Shown here: piece after piece, positions 25,021 through 33,401 of the stretch | Layout: each line of letters begins with the position of its first letter | Position numbering within the stretch: position 1 is the stretch's first letter | Assembly: GCA_036274495.1 (NCBI GenBank) | Contig: DASUFP010000057.1 | Coordinates: 1-34,868, forward strand | Source of the DNA: DASUFP01 sp036274495 | Lineage (GTDB): Bacteria > Bacteroidota > Bacteroidia > AKYH767-A > OLB10 | DNA length: 34,868 bases | Direction of reading: 5' to 3' | Position numbers and translations under genes: made by a program | Notes under the pieces: generated by a model | Database searches by the model: none | Seen by the model: only the letters and a program-made list of their open reading frames with translations | What the model was told of the DNA's origin: nothing

Positions 25021-25911
25021 TTAACCCGCAACCTTGTGCAATGCAGTAAGCAGCTCCCTTACTTCGGAGGCATTTCGGCGGGCAACAGGAATGGTATCTT
25101 CTGTTTCGCCGAACAAAAGCCTGTAGCCCTGGGAACTGCCTGCAACTTTTGTAACTTTTGAAAGGTTGACCAGATAGGCCCTGTGCGGCCTGACAATGCA
25201 TGGAGTACTGTTTAATGTTTCGAGACGTTTTAATGTAGAACGTATCAGAGCTCTTTTCACGATTCCATTTTCAACATACACAACATCTGTATAATTATCG
25301 GCTGATTCGGCAAACAGAAACTGGTCACAGGAGAGTCGCAATTCATCCTTACCGTTATCAGAACTGAATGAAAGAATCATCTGTTCAGGTGGTGCGCTAA
25401 GGGGGGCTTCCAGCGAATGATTAATACTCTTTACGGTTTTCAGGTTATGCTTAAGCAGCCTCATCCGGTTGATAAGGGTCAGCAGCATAACAGGAAAAAC
25501 AGCAATCACAAACGTGTAAAACTGAAAATACAAAAACGAGGTGCCGCTGATTCCCGAAAAGCCAAGCAGGTTGGAATAAAACAAATTGCCAATGCCAATC
25601 AGCATAATCACAAATGTTACCCATATAATTTGTTTCCCGACCGTCCAAAGTTGTTCATCAAAAAACTGAGGAAATGCAACTTTAATAACCCTGTCGCAAA
25701 ATAAGGCGACTAAAAAAGTGATGAGTCCGTATCCTGCAAAAACAAAGATTAATTCACTGAACGGAAGCTGAAGTCCGCTTATACCAAAAGGTTTAAAAAT
25801 AAACAGGAACAACGCAACAAATACTCCAATAAGGCTGTTGTGTTTCAGCTGCAGTTTTGGTTCATCCTGCAACGGATATAATTCAGAAAAAACAGAAAAT
25901 ATGTTTTTCAT
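25021..25911 (-). CDS. Membrane-bound LytTR-family transcription regulator
   Basis: A 296-residue protein with four predicted membrane helices in its first 150 residues (VFVALFLFIFKPFG, LIFVFAGYGLITFLVALF, IIWVTFVIMLIGIGNLFY, FYTFVIAVFPVMLLTLI), then a linker and a C-terminal LytTR DNA-binding domain (about 190-290). The LytTR domain shows the pattern FAESADNYTDVVY, RALIRSTLKRLE, IVRPHRAYLVNLSKV and PVARRNASEVRELL. No receiver domain is present, so it acts without phosphorelay, probably by sensing at the membrane. The gene starts 14 bases after rimO and likely shares its transcript. Its target is unknown; bshC begins 94 bases downstream. Confidence 0.9.
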   Translation of the reverse strand: MKNIFSVFSELYPLQDEPKLQLKHNSLIGVFVALFLFIFKPFGISGLQLPFSELIFVFAGYGLITFLVALFCDRVIKVAFPQFFDEQLWTVGKQIIWVTFVIMLIGIGNLFYSNLLGFSGISGTSFLYFQFYTFVIAVFPVMLLTLINRMRLLKHNLKTVKSINHSLEAPLSAPPEQMILSFSSDNGKDELRLSCDQFLFAESADNYTDVVYVENGIVKRALIRSTLKRLETLNSTPCIVRPHRAYLVNLSKVTKVAGSSQGYRLLFGETEDTIPVARRNASEVRELLTALHKVAG

Positions 25912-25925
25912 AACAGTCTGAATTC

Positions 25926-27236
25926 TCAGACAATAACTCCATATAAGTCAAATTCTTCTGCCGAAGTTACCCTTATATTGGCAAAATCTCCAATCCGGAG
26001 GTAATTATTTTGAACTTCCACCAGCACCTCGTTATCCACCTCCGGGGAGTCGTATTCTGTCCTACCTACATAATATTCCCCATCCTTACGGTCGATGAGC
26101 ACCTTTAGCGTTTTTCCCACCAGGGCGGCATTTGACTGTACAGCAATTTGTTGCTGAACTGCCATTACCTCCGCTACCCTGCGCTGTTTTTCATCTTCGG
26201 GAACATCATCTTCCAGGTCAAAAGCATGGGTATTCTCCTCATGTGAATAAGCAAACACCCCTAACCTGTCGAATTTCATTTCTTCGATAAACTGAAGCAG
26301 ACACTGGTGGTCAGCTTCTGTTTCTCCGGGATATCCCGAAATCATAGTAGTTCTGATGGCAATGCCGGGCACCCTTTCACGGATAGCTCCAATAAGTTCT
26401 TTGGTTTTTTCAAGTGTGGTACCTCTGCGCATCGATTTAAGCATATTGTTACTCGCGTGCTGCAAAGGGATATCGATGTATTTACAAATTGTTGTTTTTT
26501 CCCTCATAACGTCGAGTACTTCCATAGGGAAACCCGAAGGAAATGCGTAATGGAGCCGTACCCATTGGATCCCCTCCACCTCCGACAGCACCTCCAGCAG
26601 TTTGGCGAGTCGCCGTTCACCATAAATGTCGAGTCCGTAATACGTTGAATCCTGAGCAATCAAAATAAGTTCGCGGGTTCCCTTTGCAGCAAGTTGTTTC
26701 GCTTCGGCAACCAGCGATTCCATGGTTCGTGAAATGTGCCTGCCCCGCATCAGCGGTATGGCACAAAATGAACAGGGTCTGTCGCAGCCTTCCGATATCT
26801 TCATATAGGCAAAATGCCGGGGAGTAGTCAGCAGCCTCTCGCCTACCAGTTCATGCTTGTAATCGGCGCCCAGCGTCTTTAAAAGCAGTGGCAGGTCTCT
26901 TGTTCCAAAATAGTGGTCAACATTGGAGATCTCTTTTTCGAGATCAGGTTTGTAGCGTTCCGACAAACAACCTGTAACGATAAGCTTTTCAATCTTACCC
27001 TGCTCTTTCAGCCGGGCATAATGCAAAATGGTGTCGATGGACTCCTGTTTTGCATTGTCAATAAATCCGCAGGTATTTACAATCACAATGTCATTTTCTC
27101 TGGCATCGGCTTCATGGTCAACTTCCATATTGTTTGCCTTCAGCTGACCCATAAGTACTTCCGAGTCAACCACATTTTTTGAGCAGCCCAATGTCACAAC
27201 ATTGATACGGTTTTTAGATGCAGACTTCGTTTTCAA
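25926..27236 (-). CDS. rimO: Ribosomal protein S12 methylthiotransferase RimO
   Basis: A 436-residue radical-SAM enzyme that adds a methylthio group to the conserved Asp of ribosomal protein uS12. The N-terminal UPF0004 domain begins VVTLGCSKNVVDSEVLMGQL with three cysteines that bind one 4Fe-4S cluster (in TLGCSKN, NTCGFI and VTGCLS); the radical-SAM cluster is CDRPCSFC near residue 150. A TRAM domain (KTLKVLIDRK and following) ends the protein. Length is right for RimO; the LGCSKNVVDSE wording separates it from MiaB. It lies 21 bases after ftsY. This order is common in Bacteroidota. Confidence 0.96.
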   Translation of the reverse strand: MKTKSASKNRINVVTLGCSKNVVDSEVLMGQLKANNMEVDHEADARENDIVIVNTCGFIDNAKQESIDTILHYARLKEQGKIEKLIVTGCLSERYKPDLEKEISNVDHYFGTRDLPLLLKTLGADYKHELVGERLLTTPRHFAYMKISEGCDRPCSFCAIPLMRGRHISRTMESLVAEAKQLAAKGTRELILIAQDSTYYGLDIYGERRLAKLLEVLSEVEGIQWVRLHYAFPSGFPMEVLDVMREKTTICKYIDIPLQHASNNMLKSMRRGTTLEKTKELIGAIRERVPGIAIRTTMISGYPGETEADHQCLLQFIEEMKFDRLGVFAYSHEENTHAFDLEDDVPEDEKQRRVAEVMAVQQQIAVQSNAALVGKTLKVLIDRKDGEYYVGRTEYDSPEVDNEVLVEVQNNYLRIGDFANIRVTSAEEFDLYGVIV

Positions 27237-27257
27237 GGGGATAAAACAGGTATGGGT

Positions 27258-28202
27258 TTAATTGTCGCTGAAAATAGAGGCGACAAAAGCATTTTTATCA
27301 AAAAGGCGCAGGTCTTCCATTTTCTCACCAATGCCAATATACCTGACGGGTACCCGGAACTGATCAGAAATTCCGATAACTACACCGCCCCGGGCAGTAC
27401 CATCCAGCTTGGTCAGTGCAAGAGCCGTAACTTCTGTTGCGGCCGTAAACTGGCGGGCCTGTTCAAAGGCGTTTTGTCCTGTAGAAGCATCCAAAACCAA
27501 AAGCACCTCATGCGGGGCATCAGGAATAACCTTCTGCATAACCCGTTTTATTTTGGAAAGTTCATTCATCAGGTTCACTTTATTGTGGAGACGCCCTGCT
27601 GTGTCAATGATGCAAACATCGGCGTTTTGTGCCACAGCCGCCTGAATGGTATCGAAGGCCACAGAAGCAGGATCAGCGCCCATGCCCTGCGATATTACCG
27701 GCACATTGGCGCGCTTCGACCAGATAATAAGCTGATCTACGGCAGCAGCCCTGAACGTGTCGGCAGCACCCAGAAGCACCTTTTTGCCCTGGTTGCTCAG
27801 TTGCCATGCAAGTTTTCCGATGGTTGTGGTTTTACCCACACCGTTTACTCCAACTACCAGGATAACATATGGCTTGTGAGGCGTTGTGCCTGAAGCTCCG
27901 TTTTCGTTTTCTGCCAGCAGGGCTGTGACTTCTTCACGCATTAACCGGTTCAGTTCGCCGGTATTAATAAATTTATCGCGGGCTACCCGTTGTTGCAGCC
28001 TGTCTATAATCTTCAGTGTGGTGGGTACACCAACATCAGAGGCAATCAAGGCCTCTTCAATGCCGTCCAAAACCGAATCGTCTATCGACGACTTACCTAC
28101 TACAGCACGGGTAATTTTGGAAAATACCCCTTCACGGGTCTTAGCCAACCCACTGTCAATGTCTTCTTTTTTCCCTTTTGAAAAAAAATCAAAAAAGCCC
28201 AT
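27258..28202 (-). CDS. ftsY: Signal recognition particle receptor FtsY
   Basis: A 314-residue GTPase that docks ribosome-bound SRP at the membrane for co-translational insertion. The N and G domains are intact: VGVNGVGKTTTIGKLA (G1), DTFRAAAVDQL (insertion box), IDTAGRLHNKVNLMNEL (G3), and TKLDGTARGG (G4). The N-terminal tail (GFFDFFSKGKKEDIDSGLAKTREGVFSK) is short and replaces the acidic A domain of enterobacterial FtsY, as is usual in Bacteroidota. It is separated from DUF4295 by a terminator and precedes rimO by 21 bases. No TAnnTTTG promoter is visible in the 75 bases before it. Confidence 0.97.
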   Translation of the reverse strand: MGFFDFFSKGKKEDIDSGLAKTREGVFSKITRAVVGKSSIDDSVLDGIEEALIASDVGVPTTLKIIDRLQQRVARDKFINTGELNRLMREEVTALLAENENGASGTTPHKPYVILVVGVNGVGKTTTIGKLAWQLSNQGKKVLLGAADTFRAAAVDQLIIWSKRANVPVISQGMGADPASVAFDTIQAAVAQNADVCIIDTAGRLHNKVNLMNELSKIKRVMQKVIPDAPHEVLLVLDASTGQNAFEQARQFTAATEVTALALTKLDGTARGGVVIGISDQFRVPVRYIGIGEKMEDLRLFDKNAFVASIFSDN

Positions 28203-28220
28203 GCTTATCCGGTTATTATT

Positions 28221-28258
28221 AAAAATAAAAAGAGCTTCCTTCCATCAGAAAGAAGCTC
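28221..28258 (-). terminator. Intrinsic terminator between DUF4295 and ftsY
   Basis: On the minus strand GAGCTT(C) pairs with (G)AAGCTC around a loop near 28242-28248 (one C-A mismatch in the upper stem), followed by TTTTTATTTTT (28231-28221). It follows the DUF4295 stop by 20 bases. Partial read-through is likely because no separate ftsY promoter is seen. Confidence 0.75.
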
Positions 28259-28277
28259 CATATCTGTCAAGCAGGGA

Positions 28278-28433
28278 TTATTTCTCTTTGAGAAAATCCT
28301 TGATATGATCGTTATGTACTACTTCTTCCCGGAAAGAATAAGCGCCGGTAACCGGAGATTTCACCATTTTTATAACTCTGGAAAACTCTTTGCCTTTTCC
28401 GGATTTCAGCGTTGCAACTACCTTCTTTGCCAT
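28278..28433 (-). CDS. DUF4295 small ribosome-associated protein
   Basis: A 51-residue basic protein (MAKKVVATLKSGKGKEFSRV and following, ending KDFLKEK). It matches the DUF4295 family, which in Bacteroidota sits right between rpmG and ftsY. From memory, a Bacteroidota-specific large-subunit protein was seen in the Flavobacterium ribosome (called bL38) and I believe it is this family, though I could not check this. The reading frame has no gap or stop over 52 codons, begins with a clean ATG and sits 23 bases after rpmG. A terminator follows. Confidence 0.88.
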   Translation of the reverse strand: MAKKVVATLKSGKGKEFSRVIKMVKSPVTGAYSFREEVVHNDHIKDFLKEK

Positions 28434-28456
28434 GTTATTTAAGGAATATTAAACGT

Positions 28457-28639
28457 TTACTTGATTTCTTTGTGAACTGTCATTTTCTTCATGATAGGAT
28501 TGTACTTTTTCAGTTCAAGCCTCTCGGAAGTGTTCTTTTTGTTCTTGGTAGTGATATAACGCGAAGTCCCGGGCAAACCGCTTTGCTTATGCTCGGTGCA
28601 CTCCATGATTACCTGTACCCTGTTACCTTTCTTAGCCAT
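28457..28639 (-). CDS. rpmG: 50S ribosomal protein bL33
   Basis: A 60-residue protein (MAKKGNRVQVIMECTEHKQSG start, then YITTKNKKNTSERLELKKYNP and VHKEIK). These are the hallmarks of bL33. It has one Cys only, so it is the zinc-free form. It shares a transcript with DUF4295 and has its own strong promoter, which makes it independent of rpmB upstream. Usually rpmB and rpmG are adjacent in this phylum; here an aminopeptidase P gene separates them. Confidence 0.95.
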   Translation of the reverse strand: MAKKGNRVQVIMECTEHKQSGLPGTSRYITTKNKKNTSERLELKKYNPIMKKMTVHKEIK

Positions 28640-28666
28640 TTCTCAACCTATTAATTTTAGAGCCTG

Positions 28667-28697
28667 CAAAGATAGTATGAAAAAGTGAAAATACAAA
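28667..28697 (-). promoter_or_regulatory. Bacteroidota-type promoter of rpmG
   Basis: On the minus strand a -33 TTTG (28697-28694) and a -7 TATCTTTG (28674-28667) are spaced by 19 bases, a full consensus match. The transcript would start near 28661, giving a leader of about 22 bases to the rpmG ATG at 28639. Confidence 0.75.
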
Positions 28698-28707
28698 AGG
28701 TCACAGA

Positions 28708-30138
28708 TTATTTAACTTCCTCTGGCAAGGCGGGTTTGCTCATCAGTTCTTCAATGGCTTCCACCGTAACCAGAAGTCCAGCCGACAACACAACAGGCTC
28801 ATTATCAGTCACTAAAACATCATCCTCGATTCTTACCCCGCAATTCCACCATTTCGGGTCACATGGTGAGCCTTCGGGAATATAAATACCGGGCTCTACT
28901 GTAATAATCATACCCGGTTGCAAAGGACCGTAGTTACCCGCATCATGAACTTCGAGTCCAAGATAATGTGAGGTTCCATGAGGAAAATATGCTTTGGCCT
29001 CATCGGTGCTTTTGATGATTCCCAACCGCACCAAACCCGTGCTGATAATCTTGTATGCCTCATAGTGCGGATCATTAAACCCCTTGCCTGCAACCACCAG
29101 TTTGATTGCCGCCTGTTGAGCGGCGAGTACAAGTTCATAGATGATTTTCTGTTCAGGTGTAAAACGACCGTTCACAGGTACCGTTCGGGTAATATCCGCG
29201 GTATAACCATGATATTCGGCCCCCATATCCATAACCAGGAGGTCACCTGAACGAAGCGTTTTTCGGTTGGCAGTATAATGCAGGACACAGCTGTTTGGGC
29301 CACTACCTGCAATTGATCCGTAACCGGGGTATTCGGCTCCCAGGTATTTGAAGTAAAATTCCGCTACGGCCTGTGCCTGATATTCCGTTTTTCCCGGTTC
29401 TATGGAACTAATGGTTTTTGTAAGTGCCTCAACTGAAATTCCGATTGACTTTTTCATCAGCACCAGTTCCTCCTGCGATTTGATTTGCCTTAGGGCGGCA
29501 AGTGCCTTCAGTAGCTGAGCGCTTTTAGGTGTAATCCCTGCTGCATCGAATTGTTTCCGGGCATATGAGACCATCCAGTTAAGACTGTTTTTCTGACTGC
29601 TTTGAGGGTCGATGTCGGCAGGCCACTTTACCCACACCTGCTGCATCCGCGAGAGATCGGGAAAATACCGGTCCAGCTCGTGGTTAAAGGCGATGTTCAG
29701 CAATCCTAACGAGTCACGGACATACGCTTTTCCGGCCCTTTTGCCTTCAATCATCTCTTCGAGTGCATCGTGGTCGCGGATAAACAACAGTTCGTTTACC
29801 ATTATTCCATCCCAGCTGACGGGTTCACTAAAGAGAAAAAGTGCACTGGCCGGTTCAGTCAATCCTGTCAGGTAATAAAAATCAGGATCCTGTACATACT
29901 GGTAGTCCACGTCATTCGTCCGGTTACGGATCGGATTGCTGAAGAGTAATGCACAGGTGCCCGGAGGCATTGCATTCCTGAGCGCTTCACGCTTTGAGGC
30001 ATGAAAGGCTGCAGAAAGATGATCGGCATCGTAAGGTGAAGTCTGGGAAAGGGCAGCAGTTACCTGAAAAAGCCATACAACTAAAAAGACCCGTATTATT
30101 GGCCTTTTAATCAGGGCTGCAATAATGCGGGTCCTCAT
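28708..30138 (-). CDS. Exported aminopeptidase P family protein (M24B)
   Basis: A 476-residue metallopeptidase with a signal sequence (about 13-32, ending AALSQ). Aminopeptidase P removes an N-terminal residue before proline. The N-terminal AMP_N domain (SKREALRNAMPPGTCALLFS, DFYYLTGL) precedes the pita-bread catalytic domain. Metal ligands are visible: Asp in MDMGAEYHG and Asp in TADITRT, His in HGTSHYLGLEVHD, Glu in VEPGIYIPE and Glu in RIEDD. So all five ligands are present and the enzyme should be active. The gene begins 19 bases after rpmB and stops 68 bases before rpmG, splitting an operon usually contiguous in this phylum. It probably acts in the periplasm on dietary or turnover peptides. 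Confidence 0.92.
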   Translation of the reverse strand: MRTRIIAALIKRPIIRVFLVVWLFQVTAALSQTSPYDADHLSAAFHASKREALRNAMPPGTCALLFSNPIRNRTNDVDYQYVQDPDFYYLTGLTEPASALFLFSEPVSWDGIMVNELLFIRDHDALEEMIEGKRAGKAYVRDSLGLLNIAFNHELDRYFPDLSRMQQVWVKWPADIDPQSSQKNSLNWMVSYARKQFDAAGITPKSAQLLKALAALRQIKSQEELVLMKKSIGISVEALTKTISSIEPGKTEYQAQAVAEFYFKYLGAEYPGYGSIAGSGPNSCVLHYTANRKTLRSGDLLVMDMGAEYHGYTADITRTVPVNGRFTPEQKIIYELVLAAQQAAIKLVVAGKGFNDPHYEAYKIISTGLVRLGIIKSTDEAKAYFPHGTSHYLGLEVHDAGNYGPLQPGMIITVEPGIYIPEGSPCDPKWWNCGVRIEDDVLVTDNEPVVLSAGLLVTVEAIEELMSKPALPEEVK

Positions 30139-30157
30139 GGGAGAACGTGATCTGAAA

Positions 30158-30391
30158 TCAGAGTTTACCTGTCTTCAGCACCTGGTTGATGCAGGCAGTG
30201 ATTCCTTTTTTGTTAATGGTACGGATAGCACTTGCCGAAACTTTTAAGGAAATCCACTCCCCTGTTTCAGGAATGAAAAACTTTTTCAGTTGCAAATTAG
30301 GATTAAAGCGGCGTTTGCTTTTTTTATTCGAAAAGGAAACATTGTTTCCTACAATAGACTTTTTTCCGGTAAGGTCGCAGATTTGTGACAT
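30158..30391 (-). CDS. rpmB: 50S ribosomal protein bL28
   Basis: A 77-residue basic protein (MSQICDLTGKKSIVGNNVSF start, then RRFNPNLQLKKFF and ISLKVSASAIRTINKKG). These are standard bL28 features, and the length is typical. The upstream gene is cinA, and a consensus promoter lies just before it. It is followed after 19 bases by the aminopeptidase P gene. Confidence 0.96.
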   Translation of the reverse strand: MSQICDLTGKKSIVGNNVSFSNKKSKRRFNPNLQLKKFFIPETGEWISLKVSASAIRTINKKGITACINQVLKTGKL

Positions 30392-30415
30392 GGCCTGATT
30401 TTATATAGAGGACCG

Positions 30416-30447
30416 CAAAGGTAATAAAACTTATTTAAGTATTCAAA
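30416..30447 (-). promoter_or_regulatory. Bacteroidota-type promoter of rpmB
   Basis: On the minus strand a -33 TTTG (30447-30444) and a -7 TACCTTTG (30423-30416) are spaced by 20 bases. The transcript would start near 30410, about 19 bases before the rpmB ATG at 30391. cinA ends at 30462, so the promoter fills the spacer. Confidence 0.75.
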
Positions 30448-30461
30448 AAAACGAATCCATT

Positions 30462-31709
30462 TCAATTGTCGCGTTCACCAATGAGTTCTTTTCGTAACAT
30501 ATTGAGGGCGAAAGCCCCGGTAAGCTGAATATTACGTAACCGGTCGCCGGCAAAGTTGAATTTTTTGGCAAATGACCCTGACGGACCATCGAGCCCGATC
30601 CAAATAGTACCCACTGGCTTTTCAGGTGTTCCGCCGCCCGGCCCGGCAACCCCGGTGGTTGAAACTGCCCATGTGGAGCCGAGTTTTGAACGCACCCCCT
30701 TTGCCATGGCCAGTGCCACCTCCTCACTGACGGCTCCTTTTTCATGGATTACCTCCGGATCAACACCCAAAAATTTAGATTTTACCTCGTTTGCATAGGA
30801 GATACTCGAACCAATGTAGTAATCGGAACTCCCGGGGATAGATGTAACCAGATGGGACAGGTACCCGCCGGTACAGCTTTCGGCAAACGAAACAGTGTTT
30901 CCCTTTTCGCGCAGCAGGTTCCCGACAACCATCTCAATGGTTTCATCATTATAACCATATATATATTTGGATATTAATACTTTAATTTTATTAACTTCAT
31001 CTAATACTTGAAGTTTCTTCTCCTCATTGGAACCGTAACAACTCAACCTCAAACGGACCATTCCGGGTGAAGGCAGGTAGGCAAGTTTTATATAAGGTGG
31101 CAATCCCGACTCGACATCCGAAATCAGGTCGGCCAGAAATGATTCACCCACACCTATGGTCATCATGGTATAATGAAATATGGCGATATCACCGGCTTTG
31201 ATTTTGAGCAGCGGAATTACCTGTTCGGTCATAATATCCTTCATCTCATAAGGGACACCGGGAAGCGATATATACACCCGGTTATCTTTTTCAAACAGCA
31301 TCCCGGGAGCTGTCCCCAACTTGTTGTAAAGCGGTTTACAGGCCGCAGGCAACTCTGCCTGCTTCCTGTTGGTTTCGGTAAGTTCGCGTCCTCTTGCCGA
31401 AAAATAGGACACCAGGTCAGCTTCCACCTTGGAATTCATCACCAGCTCCGTATTGAAATAGCGGCAAAGTGTATCCTTTGTAAGATCATCCTTTGTAGGT
31501 CCTAAACCGCCTGTCATAAGAATAACGGCTGCCCTGGTCTCTGCCCGGCGGATAGCCTCTGTAATATGCGCAGGATCGTCGCTGACCGTTGTTTTCTGGA
31601 CAACTCTGACACCAATTTCATTTAACCGGGCAGCCATCCACGATGAGTTTGTATCAATTACCTGCCCTATGAGCAGTTCATCTCCTATTGTAATGATTTC
31701 ACAATTCAT
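30462..31709 (-). CDS. cinA: CinA-type nicotinamide-nucleotide amidase
   Basis: A 415-residue two-domain protein. The N-terminal MoCF-like (COG1058, ADP-ribose pyrophosphatase) domain shows IITIGDELLIGQVIDTNSSW and MTGGLGPTKDD; the C-terminal PncC domain shows SFAESCTGGYLSHLVTSIPGSS and STTGVAGPGGGTPEKPVGTIW. PncC deamidates nicotinamide mononucleotide, salvaging NAD after ligase use. The gene name refers to competence in Streptococcus, but nothing here shows competence. It sits immediately before rpmB, as is frequent in this phylum; its own promoter is not clear. Confidence 0.95.
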   Translation of the reverse strand: MNCEIITIGDELLIGQVIDTNSSWMAARLNEIGVRVVQKTTVSDDPAHITEAIRRAETRAAVILMTGGLGPTKDDLTKDTLCRYFNTELVMNSKVEADLVSYFSARGRELTETNRKQAELPAACKPLYNKLGTAPGMLFEKDNRVYISLPGVPYEMKDIMTEQVIPLLKIKAGDIAIFHYTMMTIGVGESFLADLISDVESGLPPYIKLAYLPSPGMVRLRLSCYGSNEEKKLQVLDEVNKIKVLISKYIYGYNDETIEMVVGNLLREKGNTVSFAESCTGGYLSHLVTSIPGSSDYYIGSSISYANEVKSKFLGVDPEVIHEKGAVSEEVALAMAKGVRSKLGSTWAVSTTGVAGPGGGTPEKPVGTIWIGLDGPSGSFAKKFNFAGDRLRNIQLTGAFALNMLRKELIGERDN

Positions 31710-31737
31710 GCGGCAAATGTCGTTAATAAATGTGCAG

Positions 31738-31745
31738 TAGCTTTG
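31738..31745 (+). promoter_or_regulatory. Candidate -7 element for the DUF4197 gene
   Basis: TAGCTTTG matches TAnnTTTG; a transcript would start near 31751, 28 bases before the ATG at 31779. No clear -33 is present. The spacer 31710-31778 separates divergent genes. Confidence 0.45.
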
Positions 31746-31778
31746 GCATCGGGTTTGTTAAACCGTTAAAAAAAATTT

Positions 31779-32501
31779 ATGAGGACTGCAGTTATAGTAT
31801 TTTCAATGGCCAGCCTGTTGCTCACTGCAGCACAGGCTCAGCAATCATCCGTTCCGCTTTTCAACAGCATCAAAAATACCATCGGCTCGACGGGATCGGA
31901 AAACGACAAAATCATTTCAGGACTGAAAGAGGCTCTTGTAAAGGGAGCAGGTCTTGCATCCGATACAGCATCGCGACCAGGGGGCTATTATCTGAATCCG
32001 GAAATTAAAATCCCCTTCCCGCCGGAAGCGAAAGAAATGGAAAAAAAGGTCCGTTCAGCAGGAATGAATCATCAGGCTGATGAATTTATCCGGTCAATGA
32101 ATGAGGCAGCAGAAAATGCCGCAAAGGCCTCCTACCCGATTTTCAAAAATACCATCACAAAAATGACCGTAACCGATGGGCGATCGATAATTACCGGCTC
32201 CGACAGCGCCGCAACGCATTACCTGAGACAAAAAGCCGAAAGTGAACTTCGGGAAGCCTACACCCCCATTGTGAGAAAATCGATTGAGGAGGCATCCGTA
32301 GCACGTTACTGGACCGACCTGGCAACTTACTACAACAAAATCCCCTTTGTGAAAAAAGTTAACCCTGATCTGGAAGCCTATGTAACCTCAATGGCACTTG
32401 ATGGTTTATTCCATCTGATTGCAGAACAGGAAGCGTCGATCAGAAACAATCCGGAGGCCAGAACAACCGAATTGCTACAGGAAGTTTTTGGGAAAAAATA
32501 A
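31779..32501 (+). CDS. DUF4197 exported protein
   Basis: A 240-residue protein with a signal peptide (MRTAVIVFSMASLLLTAAQAQ, cut near 20). The mature part contains GLKEALVKGAGLASDTASRPGGYYLNPEIKIPFPPEAKEMEKKVRSAG and ITGSDSAATHYLRQKAESEL, which are DUF4197 signatures; the domain is all-helical and its role is unknown. It ends 3 bases before the end of the convergent stress-protein gene, with no terminator between. The start 31779 fits the predicted promoter. Confidence 0.88.
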   Translation: MRTAVIVFSMASLLLTAAQAQQSSVPLFNSIKNTIGSTGSENDKIISGLKEALVKGAGLASDTASRPGGYYLNPEIKIPFPPEAKEMEKKVRSAGMNHQADEFIRSMNEAAENAAKASYPIFKNTITKMTVTDGRSIITGSDSAATHYLRQKAESELREAYTPIVRKSIEEASVARYWTDLATYYNKIPFVKKVNPDLEAYVTSMALDGLFHLIAEQEASIRNNPEARTTELLQEVFGKK

Positions 32502-32504
32502 GGA

Positions 32505-33389
32505 TCAGAAGGTAACCGTAATCTTGTCGGGATCAACTTCGGCAGGATGAACGCTGAGCACCGGTACCGGGGAGCTGTTCACCACTTTTGAAGCATACGT
32601 ACCCAGTAAAAATCCGGTGATAGAAGGCTCCTGCTCTGTCATAATAACCAGCAAATCAGCATCAGCTTCTTCGGCAGCTTTCATAGTCATGCCCGCAAGG
32701 TCGTTACCTTCCATGTACCGGGTATCATATTTAAGATCGTGCTGTACCACCCACTCTTCAACCTGTTCAACCTTGATTTTAAATTTACGGCGCAGGTCTT
32801 CATCACTGAAGGTTATGAGCCCAACAATGTGAATATGTGAGCCGTATTTTCGAGCCAGTTCAATTGCAAAAGGCACTTTTTGACGCGATTCGTGGGAGTC
32901 ATCGATGGGAACTACTATCTTTTTGAATCCCAAACTTTTAGCGTGTGTGTGAACGGAGATAACCGGACAAGATGCCTCCTGAACCACACGACTGGTATTG
33001 GTACCCACAGAAAACTTCTGGTATCCGCTTGAACCATGAGAGCCCATCACAATAATATCAATCTCCATTTCCTTGGCGACCTGACATATTTTTTTATAAA
33101 TGCGGCCTACTTCGGTCCTGATATTAAGCTTGACACCCGATTTCATATGGATGTTTTTTGCAACCTCTTCCAGCTTTTCGTTGGTAGCCGATTCTATTTT
33201 TTTCTCAAAACCGCCGAAGGCATGCGAAATGGCGGAGGTGAATGAAACGGTTTCAACAATGTGCAGCAGGGTTATTTCTGCCTGAAGCAATTTTGCCATA
33301 AAAACAGCATGTTCTAGGCTAAGATCGGCGGTTTCAGAGAAATCGTAAGGGATCAGGATCTTGTTGATGATGGAGTCTGGCTGATGCAT
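32505..33389 (-). CDS. Tandem universal stress protein, second gene of pair
   Basis: A 294-residue cytoplasmic protein made of two UspA domains. The N-terminal domain keeps the nucleotide-binding pattern G-x2-G-x9-G-T in MGSHGSSGYQKFSVGTNTSRVV near residue 116-137, so it should bind ATP. The C-terminal domain has a degraded version (MTEQEPSITGFLLGTYASKVV) lacking the first glycine. UspA proteins are induced by starvation and oxidative stress; exact role unknown. It begins 12 bases after the upstream paralogue and shares its transcript. Confidence 0.93.
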   Translation of the reverse strand: MHQPDSIINKILIPYDFSETADLSLEHAVFMAKLLQAEITLLHIVETVSFTSAISHAFGGFEKKIESATNEKLEEVAKNIHMKSGVKLNIRTEVGRIYKKICQVAKEMEIDIIVMGSHGSSGYQKFSVGTNTSRVVQEASCPVISVHTHAKSLGFKKIVVPIDDSHESRQKVPFAIELARKYGSHIHIVGLITFSDEDLRRKFKIKVEQVEEWVVQHDLKYDTRYMEGNDLAGMTMKAAEEADADLLVIMTEQEPSITGFLLGTYASKVVNSSPVPVLSVHPAEVDPDKITVTF

Positions 33390-33401
33390 AAGTTGCAGTT
33401 T

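Noticed and set aside
30462..31709. Competence system, suggested by the cinA name
   Set aside because: CinA proteins mostly act in nucleotide salvage, and no com or dpr genes are present.
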